A stretch of DNA of 64,000 bases from JASSUD01 sp031963405 (GTDB lineage Bacteria; Pseudomonadota; Gammaproteobacteria; Burkholderiales; Burkholderiaceae), in the NCBI GenBank assembly GCA_031963405.1, contig JASSUJ010000001.1:2170001-2234000 (forward strand), written 5' to 3'. Below, one piece after another: positions 48,347 to 55,760 of this stretch (position 1 is its first letter; every line of letters starts with the position of its first letter). The notes beneath the pieces were generated by a model, which worked only from the letters and a program-made list of their open reading frames with translations, was not told where the DNA came from and ran no database searches. Both the position numbers and the translations under genes were made by a program.

Positions 48347-48859
48347 ATGGCAAAAATGCAAGCAAAAAACCAAGCTGAAGAGCGCGACGACGGTCTGCGA
48401 GAAAAGATGATCACGGTTAACCGTGTCACTAAAGTGGTGAAGGGCGGACGTATTCTAAGCTTTGCAGCGCTTGTGGTAGTTGGCGATGGTGATGGCCGTG
48501 TAGGCATGGGTAAAGGTAAGGCGAAAGAAGTTCCTATCGCTGTACAAAAAGCCATGGAGCAAGCCCGCCGTAATATGATCAAAGTCTCGCTGAAAAATGG
48601 CACTTTGCAACATAGTGGCCGTGCTAAGCATGGCGCTTCTAGCGTGCTATTTGCGCCAGGCAAAGAAGGTATGATCTGTAGTCATCGCGTACGTTCAGTA
48701 CTTTCTGTAGCAGGGGTGCAGAACGTTGTGGTGAAAATTCATGGCTCGAGGAATCCGCATAATTTAGTGCGTGCGATGCTTAAAGGCTTGAGTAATCAAT
48801 CTACAGCAGCAGAAATTGCAGCCAAGCGCGGCAAATCTGTTGAAGAAATCACGGGTTAA
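48347..48859 (+). CDS. rpsE: 30S ribosomal protein S5
   Basis: S5 acts in decoding fidelity and mRNA unwinding. REKMITVNRVTKVVKGGRIL, GDGDGRVGMGKGKAKEVPIA and SVAGVQNVVVKIHGSRNPHN are typical; 170 residues. The ATG is preceded by GGGATTCCGTA. Confidence 0.98.
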   Translation: MAKMQAKNQAEERDDGLREKMITVNRVTKVVKGGRILSFAALVVVGDGDGRVGMGKGKAKEVPIAVQKAMEQARRNMIKVSLKNGTLQHSGRAKHGASSVLFAPGKEGMICSHRVRSVLSVAGVQNVVVKIHGSRNPHNLVRAMLKGLSNQSTAAEIAAKRGKSVEEITG

Positions 48860-48868
48860 ATTTTTATC

Positions 48869-49051
48869 ATGACAGCCAAAACTATCAAACTTAAGCTTGT
48901 TAAAAGCGTGATCGGTACGCGCGAGTCTCATCGTGCTACCGTACGCAGCCTTAAGCTGAGGCGTCTTAACTCGGTCAGTGAAGTGTTAGACACACCTGAA
49001 GCGCGTGGTAGGATCAATAAAGTTTCATACCTTGTGCAGGTTATTGGCTGA
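48869..49051 (+). CDS. rpmD: 50S ribosomal protein L30
   Basis: L30 is a small 5S-adjacent protein. KLVKSVIGTRESHRATVRSL, GLKLRRLNSVSEVLDTPEAR-like order and the ending INKVSYLVQVI are typical; 60 residues. It starts nine bases after rpsE. Confidence 0.96.
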   Translation: MTAKTIKLKLVKSVIGTRESHRATVRSLKLRRLNSVSEVLDTPEARGRINKVSYLVQVIG

Positions 49052-49157
49052 AGCCATTTGAAAAACTTAACGAGCGTGGTTTAGGCATATAAAAATATAT
49101 GCTGACTTACTACTTTATTTGATTGTAAGGCGCGCACGTAGATTAAATAGCTTTTAG

Positions 49158-49247
49158 GGAAGGTCTGCATAACCCGGCTGGTAAAGCTGGTAGTGCAGCT
49201 AGTATGGTTGGATATGACCGCCGCTAGCCGGGTTATGCAGACCTTCC
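49158..49247. repeat. 90-bp MITE-like element flanked by TTAG, between rpmD and rplO
   Basis: A perfect 22-bp terminal inverted repeat begins GGAAGGTCTGCATAACC at both ends (49158 inward and 49247 inward). TTAG stands directly before (49154-49157) and after (49248-49251). TTAG is not palindromic, so this is good evidence of a 4-base target duplication of the YTAR type made by IS5-family transposases. The first seven bases also equal IS5 ends as I remember them. The centre has AGTGCAGCTAGTATGG and no coding capacity. Confidence 0.88.
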
Positions 49248-49269
49248 TTAGCTTTATCTGGGGTAAATA

Positions 49270-49770
49270 ATGGAATTAAATAGCCTGAAGCCTGCTGCTG
49301 GCGCGAAGCATGCAAAACGCCGCGTTGGTCGTGGTATTGGTTCGGGAATTGGTAAAACCGCCGGACGTGGCCACAAGGGCCAAAAATCGCGCGCTGGTGG
49401 CTTTCATAAAGTCGGCTTTGAAGGCGGACAAATGCCATTGCATCGGCGTTTGCCAAAGCGTGGCTTTACATCGACGACCAAAGCTTTTACTGGCGAAGTA
49501 CGGCTTTCCGATTTGGAAAAACTTCCTGTTGATCAGATTGATCTGCTGGTATTAAAGCAAGCCGGTATTGTTGGTCAGCAAGTGCGTAGCGCAAAAGTTA
49601 TTTTATGCGGTGAATTAACCCGTAAGGTTACATTGCAAGGCATTGCTGCAACTAAAGGCGCACGTCAAGCAATTGAAGCGCTGGGTGGCTCACTGCAAGA
49701 AGCAGAACTTGGCGGCAAGCAACAAGCAGACGCTAAAAACCAAGAATCCGCAGACAGTGCTAATTCCTAA
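49270..49770 (+). CDS. rplO: 50S ribosomal protein L15
   Basis: L15 is an assembly protein of the 50S subunit. MELNSLKPAAGAKHAKRRVG, GRGHKGQKSRAGGFHKVGFE and the PLHRRLPKRGF motif are typical. It has 166 residues against about 144, the extra being a polar C-terminal tail (about 147-166, GGKQQADAKNQESADSANS). The start lies 22 bases after the repeat element; GGGGTAAATA precedes the ATG. Confidence 0.97.
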   Translation: MELNSLKPAAGAKHAKRRVGRGIGSGIGKTAGRGHKGQKSRAGGFHKVGFEGGQMPLHRRLPKRGFTSTTKAFTGEVRLSDLEKLPVDQIDLLVLKQAGIVGQQVRSAKVILCGELTRKVTLQGIAATKGARQAIEALGGSLQEAELGGKQQADAKNQESADSANS

Positions 49771-49808
49771 GGTTTTTTGCTCTCTGATATTTGATACGGA
49801 GAAATGAG

Positions 49809-51143
49809 TTGGCTAGCCGACCAAACCTTACAAAATCTGGGAAGGCAGCGCCAAAATATGGCGATTTACGTAGCCGGCTTGTATTTTTATTACTTGCCTT
49901 ACTCGTTTATCGCCTAGGCGCACATATTCCAGTGCCAGGTATCGATCCAGATCAACTTGCTAAGCTTTTCCAAAGCCAGCAAGGCGGTATTCTTGGCATG
50001 TTCAATATGTTTTCGGGCGGTGCGTTGTCTCGCTTCACTGTCTTTGCTTTGGGAATCATGCCGTATATTTCGGCATCGATCATCATGCAATTGTTGACGA
50101 TTGTTTCGCCGCAATTTGAGGCATTAAAGAAAGAAGGGCAGGCAGGACAGAGAAAAATAACTCAGTACACGCGTTATTTCACTGTGGCCTTAGCTATATT
50201 TCAAGCTTTTGGTATTGCGGTTGCACTAGAAAGTCAAGTGGGCTTAGTGACTGAACCGGGCTTACTGTTTAAATTAACGACAGTCGTCGCTCTTGTAACG
50301 GGTACGATGTTCTTAATGTGGCTTGGTGAGCAGATTACTGAGCGTGGTTTGGGTAACGGTATCTCAATTATTATTTTCGCAGGTATTGCAGCTGGTTTGC
50401 CCAATGCAATAGGCAGTCTTTTTGAGCTTGTTCGTACTGGTTCAATGAGCATTATCTCAGCAATACTGGTCGTTATTCTGATTGCTGCAGTGACTTATCT
50501 TGTCGTGTTTATTGAGCGTGGTCAGCGAAAAGTATTGGTCAATTACGCAAAGCGGCAAGTTGGTAACAAGCTATATGGCGGGCAATCTTCGCATTTGCCT
50601 TTGAAGCTGAATATGGCAGGAGTCATTCCTCCAATTTTTGCCTCGTCAATTATCTTATTTCCGGCTACAATCGCGAATTGGTTTAGTTCGGGTTCTAGCT
50701 TGCGATGGTTACATGACATTGCTGGCACATTGGCCCCGGGTCAGCCTATTTATGTGATGTTATATGCGCTGGCGATTGTTTTCTTCTGCTTTTTCTACAC
50801 AGCACTTGTATTTAATAGTAGAGAAACAGCAGATAACCTTAAGAAAAGCGGTGCATTTGTGCCAGGTATTCGTCCAGGTGAGCAAACAGCGCGTTATATT
50901 GACAAGATTTTGACGCGCCTTACATTGGCGGGCGCCGTCTACATAGTATTTGTATGTTTATTGCCTGAGTTTTTAGTATTGCGTTGGAACGTACCGTTTT
51001 ATTTTGGCGGCACTTCTTTACTTATTATTGTTGTCGTTACGATGGATTTTATGGCTCAAATCCAATCCTACTTAATGTCACAACAATATGAGTCACTGTT
51101 ACGCAAAGCTAATTTCAAAGGTGGCAATACTTCAATGCGTTGA
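49809..51143 (+). CDS. secY: Preprotein translocase subunit SecY
   Basis: SecY is the ten-helix channel protein of the inner-membrane translocon. Segments such as LVFLLLALLVYRLGAHIPVP, FALGIMPYISASIIMQLLTI and the plug and lateral-gate helices are clear, and GGTSLLIIVVVTMDFMAQIQ near the end is diagnostic. I choose the TTG at 49809, 5-9 bases after CGGAGAAATGAG, because it gives (M)ASRPNLTKSGKAAPKYGDL as in Burkholderia; TTG 49791 would place the ribosome-binding site inside the gene. The length is then 444 residues. It follows rplO in the spc order. Confidence 0.95.
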   Translation: MASRPNLTKSGKAAPKYGDLRSRLVFLLLALLVYRLGAHIPVPGIDPDQLAKLFQSQQGGILGMFNMFSGGALSRFTVFALGIMPYISASIIMQLLTIVSPQFEALKKEGQAGQRKITQYTRYFTVALAIFQAFGIAVALESQVGLVTEPGLLFKLTTVVALVTGTMFLMWLGEQITERGLGNGISIIIFAGIAAGLPNAIGSLFELVRTGSMSIISAILVVILIAAVTYLVVFIERGQRKVLVNYAKRQVGNKLYGGQSSHLPLKLNMAGVIPPIFASSIILFPATIANWFSSGSSLRWLHDIAGTLAPGQPIYVMLYALAIVFFCFFYTALVFNSRETADNLKKSGAFVPGIRPGEQTARYIDKILTRLTLAGAVYIVFVCLLPEFLVLRWNVPFYFGGTSLLIIVVVTMDFMAQIQSYLMSQQYESLLRKANFKGGNTSMR

Positions 51144-51208
51144 ATAAACCGTTATAGTTCGGTTCAATCGTAATTTTTTAGCTACTTGTTGGATTATTTA
51201 AAAGAAAT

Positions 51209-51427
51209 ATGGCCAAAGACGATGTAATTCAAATGCAAGGTGAGGTTATTGAAAACTTGCCAAGCGCTACTTTCCGTGTGAAATTGGAAAATGGTCATGT
51301 TGTAATAGCCCATATTTCTGGCAAAATGCGCATGCATTACATTCGGATTTTGCCTGGTGACAATGTTACTGTAGAATTGACGCCTTATGATCTAACGCGT
51401 GCACGGATTGTCTTTAGAGCAAAATAA
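51209..51427 (+). CDS. infA: Translation initiation factor IF-1
   Basis: IF-1 occupies the A site during initiation and stimulates IF-2 and IF-3. The OB-fold protein (72 residues) contains DVIQMQGEVIENLPSATFRV and GKMRMHYIRILPGDNVTVEL. It lies between secY and rpmJ as in other Betaproteobacteria. A weak AGCTTTT/AAAAGCT hairpin follows the stop codon. Confidence 0.98.
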   Translation: MAKDDVIQMQGEVIENLPSATFRVKLENGHVVIAHISGKMRMHYIRILPGDNVTVELTPYDLTRARIVFRAK

Positions 51428-51522
51428 AGCTTTTTGCTGTAGTAAAAGCTATTTTGGGTGAAAACCTGTTAGCTGCATTTGTAGTAATACTCTAATTTCT
51501 AAAGTTTGTTGGGGTAATATCG

Positions 51523-51639
51523 ATGAAAGTAATGGCATCAGTAAAGCGCATGTGCCGCAAATGTAAAGTGGTTAAGCGCAAGCGCGTAGTACGCGTGATT
51601 TGCAGCGCTGATCAGCGTCACAAACAGCGCCAAGGTTAA
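51523..51639 (+). CDS. rpmJ: 50S ribosomal protein L36
   Basis: This 38-residue gene encodes the zinc-containing form of L36: MKVMASVKRMCRKCKVVKRK followed by RVVRVICSADQRHKQRQG, with the Cys-Cys-Cys-His set. It begins with ATG at 51523 after TTGGGGTAATATCG and ends with TAA, 21 bases before rpsM. Confidence 0.97.
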   Translation: MKVMASVKRMCRKCKVVKRKRVVRVICSADQRHKQRQG

Positions 51640-51660
51640 GCGTTTTTTTAGGAAATAACA

Positions 51661-52026
51661 ATGGCTCGTATTGCAGGGGTAAACATCCCAAATCATAAGC
51701 ATATCGTCATCGGTTTGACCGCGATTTTTGGTATTGGTCGCCCGCTCGCTCAGCAAATTTGCGAGAACGCGAATGTTGCGTATTCCACAAAAGCGAAAGA
51801 TCTGAACGATGAGCAATTTGAAAAGCTCAGAGAAGGCGTTGCTCAATTTGTGACCGAAGGCGATTTACGCCGTTCATTAACAACGCATATCAAGCGTTTG
51901 ATGGATATTGGTTGTTATCGTGGCTTTCGTCATCGCAGTGGATTGCCGGTGCGCGGTCAGCGTACTCGCACTAATGCTCGCACTCGCAAAGGTAAGCGCC
52001 GTGCAAGTATTACATTGAAGAAGTAA
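51661..52026 (+). CDS. rpsM: 30S ribosomal protein S13
   Basis: S13 bridges the subunits and contacts P-site tRNA. MARIAGVNIPNHKHIVIGLT, GIGRPLAQQICE and the C-terminal GLPVRGQRTRTNARTRKGKR are typical; 121 residues. TTAGGAAATAACA precedes the ATG. A 290-base spacer follows. Confidence 0.98.
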   Translation: MARIAGVNIPNHKHIVIGLTAIFGIGRPLAQQICENANVAYSTKAKDLNDEQFEKLREGVAQFVTEGDLRRSLTTHIKRLMDIGCYRGFRHRSGLPVRGQRTRTNARTRKGKRRASITLKK

Positions 52027-52316
52027 AAAGCTATTTTCTCAAAGAAAAGCTGCACTCGTTAGTGTGTGCGTAAAAGTGCATAGACTTTTACTGCTTAAAC
52101 TAGAAGTGATGTCGTCTTTAATGGCGGCTAGCTTCTAGGGGCTTGTTTGCAATCTACCTAAGATTGCTGATATAGCAAGAGAGTGGGCAAGAATCAAAGC
52201 ATTATCTGGTGTACTAAAGGCTCCAAGCGGCTATGAAACTTGAAAAAGATGCTTGGATACTTTTGGGAAAATGTTGAGCAGGTTCTAAGCAAATAACAGT
52301 AGTAATAGGAAAGTAT
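52027..52316. other. rpsM-rpsK spacer with probable degraded repeat
   Basis: No gene is seen. CTAGAAG/CTTCTAG near 52100-52138 forms a stem, and CAGGTTCTAAG at 52279-52289 equals the right end of the 22051-type element, with a poorer partner (TAGGGGCTTGTTTGCAA) near 52136. This looks like a worn copy. TGTACTAAAGG near 52209 could be its core. Confidence 0.4.
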
Positions 52317-52718
52317 ATGGCTAAGGGTGGTAATAACGCATCGCAGCGCGTGCGTAAGAAAGTCAAAAAGAGCGTCTCCGAAGGTGTGGCGCACGTGCAT
52401 GCGTCGTTTAATAACACGATCATTACCATTACTGATCGTCAAGGTAATACGCTGGTATGGGCTGCCGCTGGTGGCCAAGGATTTAAGGGCTCGCGTAAAT
52501 CGACTCCGTTTGCAGCCCAGGTTGCAGCCGAATCAGTTGGTCAAAAAGCCAAAGAATATGGTATTCAACTTTTGACGGTACGTATTACTGGACCTGGCCC
52601 AGGCCGTGAGTCAGCAGTACGTGCGTTGAATGGTCTTGGCTTTAAAATCGCAGAAATTGCAGATGTAACGCCAGTGCCGCATAACGGTTGCCGCCCACCA
52701 AAGCGCCGCCGTATCTAA
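52317..52718 (+). CDS. rpsK: 30S ribosomal protein S11
   Basis: S11 lies on the platform near the Shine-Dalgarno helix. GVAHVHASFNNTIITITDRQ, GFKGSRKSTPFAAQVAAE and the C-terminal DVTPVPHNGCRPPKRRRI are diagnostic; 133 residues. Confidence 0.98.
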   Translation: MAKGGNNASQRVRKKVKKSVSEGVAHVHASFNNTIITITDRQGNTLVWAAAGGQGFKGSRKSTPFAAQVAAESVGQKAKEYGIQLLTVRITGPGPGRESAVRALNGLGFKIAEIADVTPVPHNGCRPPKRRRI

Positions 52719-52754
52719 TCTAGCTAATAACGATCAAAAGTTAATAGTCAGCAA

Positions 52755-52863
52755 GCACACTGTTAAAGTAGGCTTAAAAGTCTGCTCTAACAGTGTGCAA
52801 AAATAAGATAAGCCCACCGTTCAACTTTAACTAAGTTGAACTAGCGCGAATGAGACATTCGCG
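52755..52863 (+). promoter_or_regulatory. Three tandem hairpins before rpsD
   Basis: In 109 bases there are GCACACTGTTA/TAACAGTGTGC (52755-52765, 52788-52798), GTTCAACTT/AAGTTGAAC (52819-52841) and CGCGAATG/CATTCGCG (52845-52863), all perfect. S4, the product of rpsD, is the known autoregulator of the alpha operon in enterobacteria, so an RNA regulatory role is conceivable; no homology to that site is claimed. Confidence 0.5.
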
Positions 52864-52889
52864 TAATTTTTATTTGATAAGGAAGCAAA

Positions 52890-53513
52890 GTGGCACGTTA
52901 TATTGGTCCTGTAGCCAAGCTGGCTCGTCGAGAAGGAACGGATCTTTTTCTCAAAAGTGCCCGCAGAGCGTTAGCTGATAAATGCAAGCTTGATAGCAAG
53001 CCCGGTCAGCATGGACGCGCCTCCGGTGCGCGGTTGTCCGATTACGGCATTCAGTTACGCGAAAAGCAAAAAGTTAGACGTATCTATGGCGTGCTTGAGA
53101 AGCAATTTCGCCGCTATTTTGCTGAAGCAGATCGCCGCACTGGCAATACGGGTGAAACTCTATTGCAATTGCTTGAAGCTCGCTTAGATAACGTCGTTTA
53201 TCGGATGGGTTTTGCATCAACACGTGCAGAAGCACGGCAATTAGTTAGCCATGGCGCGATTATGTTGAATGGCCGCCGCGCTACGATCCCTTCAATGCAA
53301 GTGAAAGCGGGCGACGTTGTTGCAGTATCTGAAAAAGGTAAGCAACAAGTTCGCATTAAAGAAGCGCTTATACTCGCCAAGCAAATCGGTTTCCCTATTT
53401 GGGTTAACGTAGATGAGCAAAAATTTGAAGGAACCTTCAAACAAGTGCCAGAGCGCCAAGAGATTGCTGGCGATATCAGTGAAAGCTTAATTATCGAATT
53501 CTATTCTCGATAA
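52890..53513 (+). CDS. rpsD: 30S ribosomal protein S4
   Basis: S4 nucleates 30S assembly and with S3 and S5 unwinds mRNA. RYIGPVAKLARREGTDLFLK, the S4 RNA-binding domain (RLDNVVYRMGFASTRAEARQ, LVSHGAIMLNGRRATIPS) and 207 residues fit. It starts with GTG at 52890 after AAGGAAGCAAA. This is the zinc-free type. Confidence 0.98.
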   Translation: MARYIGPVAKLARREGTDLFLKSARRALADKCKLDSKPGQHGRASGARLSDYGIQLREKQKVRRIYGVLEKQFRRYFAEADRRTGNTGETLLQLLEARLDNVVYRMGFASTRAEARQLVSHGAIMLNGRRATIPSMQVKAGDVVAVSEKGKQQVRIKEALILAKQIGFPIWVNVDEQKFEGTFKQVPERQEIAGDISESLIIEFYSR

Positions 53514-53518
53514 AACCG

Positions 53519-53558
53519 TGGCTAAGGTTGTCCACATATGTTGGCAGCCTTGGCTATT
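53519..53558 (+). promoter_or_regulatory. Hairpin between rpsD and rpoA
   Basis: TGGCTAAGGTTG and CAGCCTTGGCTA pair with wobbles across a 14-base loop that itself contains CCA-CATATG-TTGG. It has no T-run. Its role is unknown. Confidence 0.4.
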
Positions 53559-53624
53559 CAGATTTAAGCTATCCCGGTCAGCCTTATCGGTGTAACGAGC
53601 CGAGGGTATTGAAAAGGAAAATCT

Positions 53625-54629
53625 ATGCCAACCAGTTCGTTGAAGCGTTTGTTAAAGCCTAAAATTATCGCTGTTGAAGCGCAAGGTGAAAACCATGCCA
53701 AAGTGATGATGGAGCCATTCGAGCGCGGTTATGGTCACACCCTAGGTAATGCATTGCGGCGCGTGCTGCTATCATCGATGATTGGTTATGCCCCGACAGA
53801 AGTTGTGATCGGTGGAGTAGTCCATGAATATTCGACTATTGATGGCGTGCAAGAAGATGTCGTTAATTTATTGCTCAATTTAAAAGAAGTCGTCTTCAAG
53901 CTGCACAACCGTGACGAAGTCATGGTTACCTTATGCAAAGACGGCGAAGGTATTGTTAAAGCTGGCGATATTGACGTCTCGCATGATTGTGAGATACTCA
54001 ACCCTGATCATGTCATCGCACACTTGTCGAAAGGCGGTAAGCTTGATATGCAAATCAAGGTAGAGAAAGGCCGTGGCTATGTGCCTGGTAACATTCGTCG
54101 CTATGGCGATGAAATGTCCAAGAGCATTGGTCGAGTTATACTCGATGCTTCATTCTCGCCGATCAAAAACGTGGTTTATGCAGTCAAGCCAGCGCGGGTT
54201 GAAGGAAGCACCAATCTTGATAGCCTTGAGCTAAGTATCGAGACCAATGGTGTGTTGACACCAGAACTTGCTCTGCAACAAGCAGCCGGCATTTTGATTG
54301 ATCAGCTATCCGAATTTGCCGCTCTTGAAAGCACTGAAGCACTGGCAGAAGCACCACTCAGTACGCCGCAAGTTGAGCCTATTCTGCTGCGTCCAGTAGA
54401 TGATCTTGAGTTGACAGTACGTTCTGCAAATTGCTTAAAAGCAGAAAATATTTACTATATTGGTGACTTAATTCAACGTTCAGAAAATGAGCTGTTGAAA
54501 ACGCCGAATCTTGGGCGTAAGTCGCTTAATGAGATCAAAGAGCAGCTTGCTGCTCGTGGACTCACACTGGGTATGAAGCTCGAAAATTGGCCACCACCAA
54601 GTTTCGATATGGCTTACTCGGTGCAATAA
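53625..54629 (+). CDS. rpoA: RNA polymerase alpha subunit
   Basis: Alpha dimerises to start polymerase assembly and its C-terminal domain reads UP elements and activators. The N-terminal domain includes ERGYGHTLGNALRRVLLSSM; the C-terminal domain includes LELTVRSANCLKAENIYYIG and NLGRKSLNEIKEQLAARGL, with the DNA-contacting Arg and Asn positions intact. The 334-residue length is normal. AAAAGGAAAATCT precedes the ATG. Confidence 0.98.
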   Translation: MPTSSLKRLLKPKIIAVEAQGENHAKVMMEPFERGYGHTLGNALRRVLLSSMIGYAPTEVVIGGVVHEYSTIDGVQEDVVNLLLNLKEVVFKLHNRDEVMVTLCKDGEGIVKAGDIDVSHDCEILNPDHVIAHLSKGGKLDMQIKVEKGRGYVPGNIRRYGDEMSKSIGRVILDASFSPIKNVVYAVKPARVEGSTNLDSLELSIETNGVLTPELALQQAAGILIDQLSEFAALESTEALAEAPLSTPQVEPILLRPVDDLELTVRSANCLKAENIYYIGDLIQRSENELLKTPNLGRKSLNEIKEQLAARGLTLGMKLENWPPPSFDMAYSVQ

Positions 54630-54651
54630 AACATCATCTGCCTTCTTCAGC

Positions 54652-54695
54652 CTTCTCAATAAAGCGCAGTCAGCATTAAATGCTTTATTGAGAAG
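54652..54695 (+). promoter_or_regulatory. Perfect 14-bp hairpin between rpoA and rplQ
   Basis: CTTCTCAATAAAGC (54652-54665) and its exact complement (54682-54695) enclose a 16-base loop. There is no T-tract, so it is unlikely to terminate. It may belong to the palindrome family or regulate rplQ. Confidence 0.55.
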
Positions 54696-54734
54696 TTAAA
54701 GAACAGGTAAAGTATTTTAGATCAAGGAATTGAA

Positions 54735-55127
54735 ATGCGTCATCGTCATGGTTTGCGCAAACTAAATCGTACCAGTAGCCATCGTTTGGCTATGCTGCGC
54801 AATATGTCTAACTCGTTGATCGAGCATGAAGTTATTAAAACGACACTACCAAAAGCGAAAGAACTACGTAAAGTGGTTGAGCCATTAATTACACGTGGCA
54901 AAAAATCTTCGGTAGCTAATCGTCGTTTGGCTTTTGCTCGACTGCGTGATCGCGACACAGTCGCCAAATTGTTTGATGTGCTGGGCCAACGCTATGAGAA
55001 TCGCCCAGGTGGCTATCTGCGTATCTTAAAAGCTGGCTTTCGTAAAGGCGACAATGCACCAATGGCATTGGTTGAGCTTGTAGATCGTCCAGAGGTAGTG
55101 CAAACAGAAGAAGGTGAAGCAGCCTAA
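54735..55127 (+). CDS. rplQ: 50S ribosomal protein L17
   Basis: L17 lies near the tunnel exit. MRHRHGLRKLNRTSSHRLAM, PLITRGKKSSVANRRLAFAR and GGYLRILKAGFRKGDNAPMA are diagnostic; 130 residues. AAGGAATTGAA precedes the ATG. It is the last gene of the alpha cluster. Confidence 0.98.
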   Translation: MRHRHGLRKLNRTSSHRLAMLRNMSNSLIEHEVIKTTLPKAKELRKVVEPLITRGKKSSVANRRLAFARLRDRDTVAKLFDVLGQRYENRPGGYLRILKAGFRKGDNAPMALVELVDRPEVVQTEEGEAA

Positions 55128-55207
55128 CTAGCTGTATTGCTTAGTGGGTAAGTTAAATTTTTTATAGAAATTTTCCCTCTGCCTGCGATTTCTTCTAAGC
55201 AAGTTTT

Positions 55208-55284
55208 AGGCTCGTAGCTCAGCTGGTTAGAGCACCACCTTGACATGGTGGGGGTCGTTGGTTCGAATCCAATCGAGCCTACCA
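55208..55284 (+). tRNA. tRNA-Val (GAC)
   Basis: A 77-base cloverleaf has acceptor arms AGGCTCG/CGAGCCT, anticodon loop TTGACAT (GAC) and encoded CCA. It stands alone between rplQ and thrS. Confidence 0.97.
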
Positions 55285-55306
55285 ACGAATTATTAGATTT
55301 GATTAA

Positions 55307-55345
55307 ATGCGGCTTCGATAAGATTAGCGAGGCCGTATTTTTTTT
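55307..55345 (+). terminator. Terminator after tRNA-Val
   Basis: ATGCGGCTTCG pairs with CGAGGCCGTAT (55328-55338) with wobbles and is followed by eight T residues (55338-55345). It is a good intrinsic terminator. Confidence 0.85.
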
Positions 55346-55760
55346 GGCTATTTTTTTGAGACGCTGAATAGATTTTTAGCATTCGTTTGAAAATTTGCTA
55401 AAAGATTGTCAGTGAAGGCCTGCCTAGCCCCAGGGGGCATGCCTTCCTTTTTGCATCCGGTACAGTTGTATCAGCAGCAAAGGCATTTCTTGCCAGCAGT
55501 TAGGCAGACCTTCCTTAAGGTAAAGAAGTCGGACATAAAAACTGGAAAATATAAAAACATATATTCAGTTTTTGGATGCTGACTCGAATGCGACAAAACG
55601 TGAATTACAATTTTTTAGCAAATTTTTAGACAGATTTTTACAAAAACACTGAATCAGCTAGCGAGCCAGAACTACCGACGCAAAAATGTATCGGTATCAC
55701 TAAGAATTATGGTGCCGCTCTCAGCTGCTTCAGCGCTTCTTTGTGAGGCAGGAGAGCGTA
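55346..55760. other. thrS leader region
   Basis: Apart from the repeat at 55414 this spacer shows no gene. I do not see a T-box or an E. coli-like thrS tRNA-mimic operator, and no strong promoter. Confidence 0.4.
55414..55514. repeat. Palindromic element upstream of thrS
   Basis: GAAGGCCTGCCTAGCC at the left pairs with GTTAGGCAGACCTTC at the right (55500-55514). Inside, CAGCAAAGGCATTTCTTGCC closely matches CAGCAAAGGCATTCCTTGCC in the element at 63788, so these two are a subfamily. A TTAA follows a few bases beyond the right end. Confidence 0.78.

Noticed and set aside
55346..55760. T-box or tRNA-mimic operator upstream of thrS
   Set aside because: No T-box consensus is visible, and T-boxes are not expected in Betaproteobacteria. 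No anticodon-like hairpin of the E. coli type was found.
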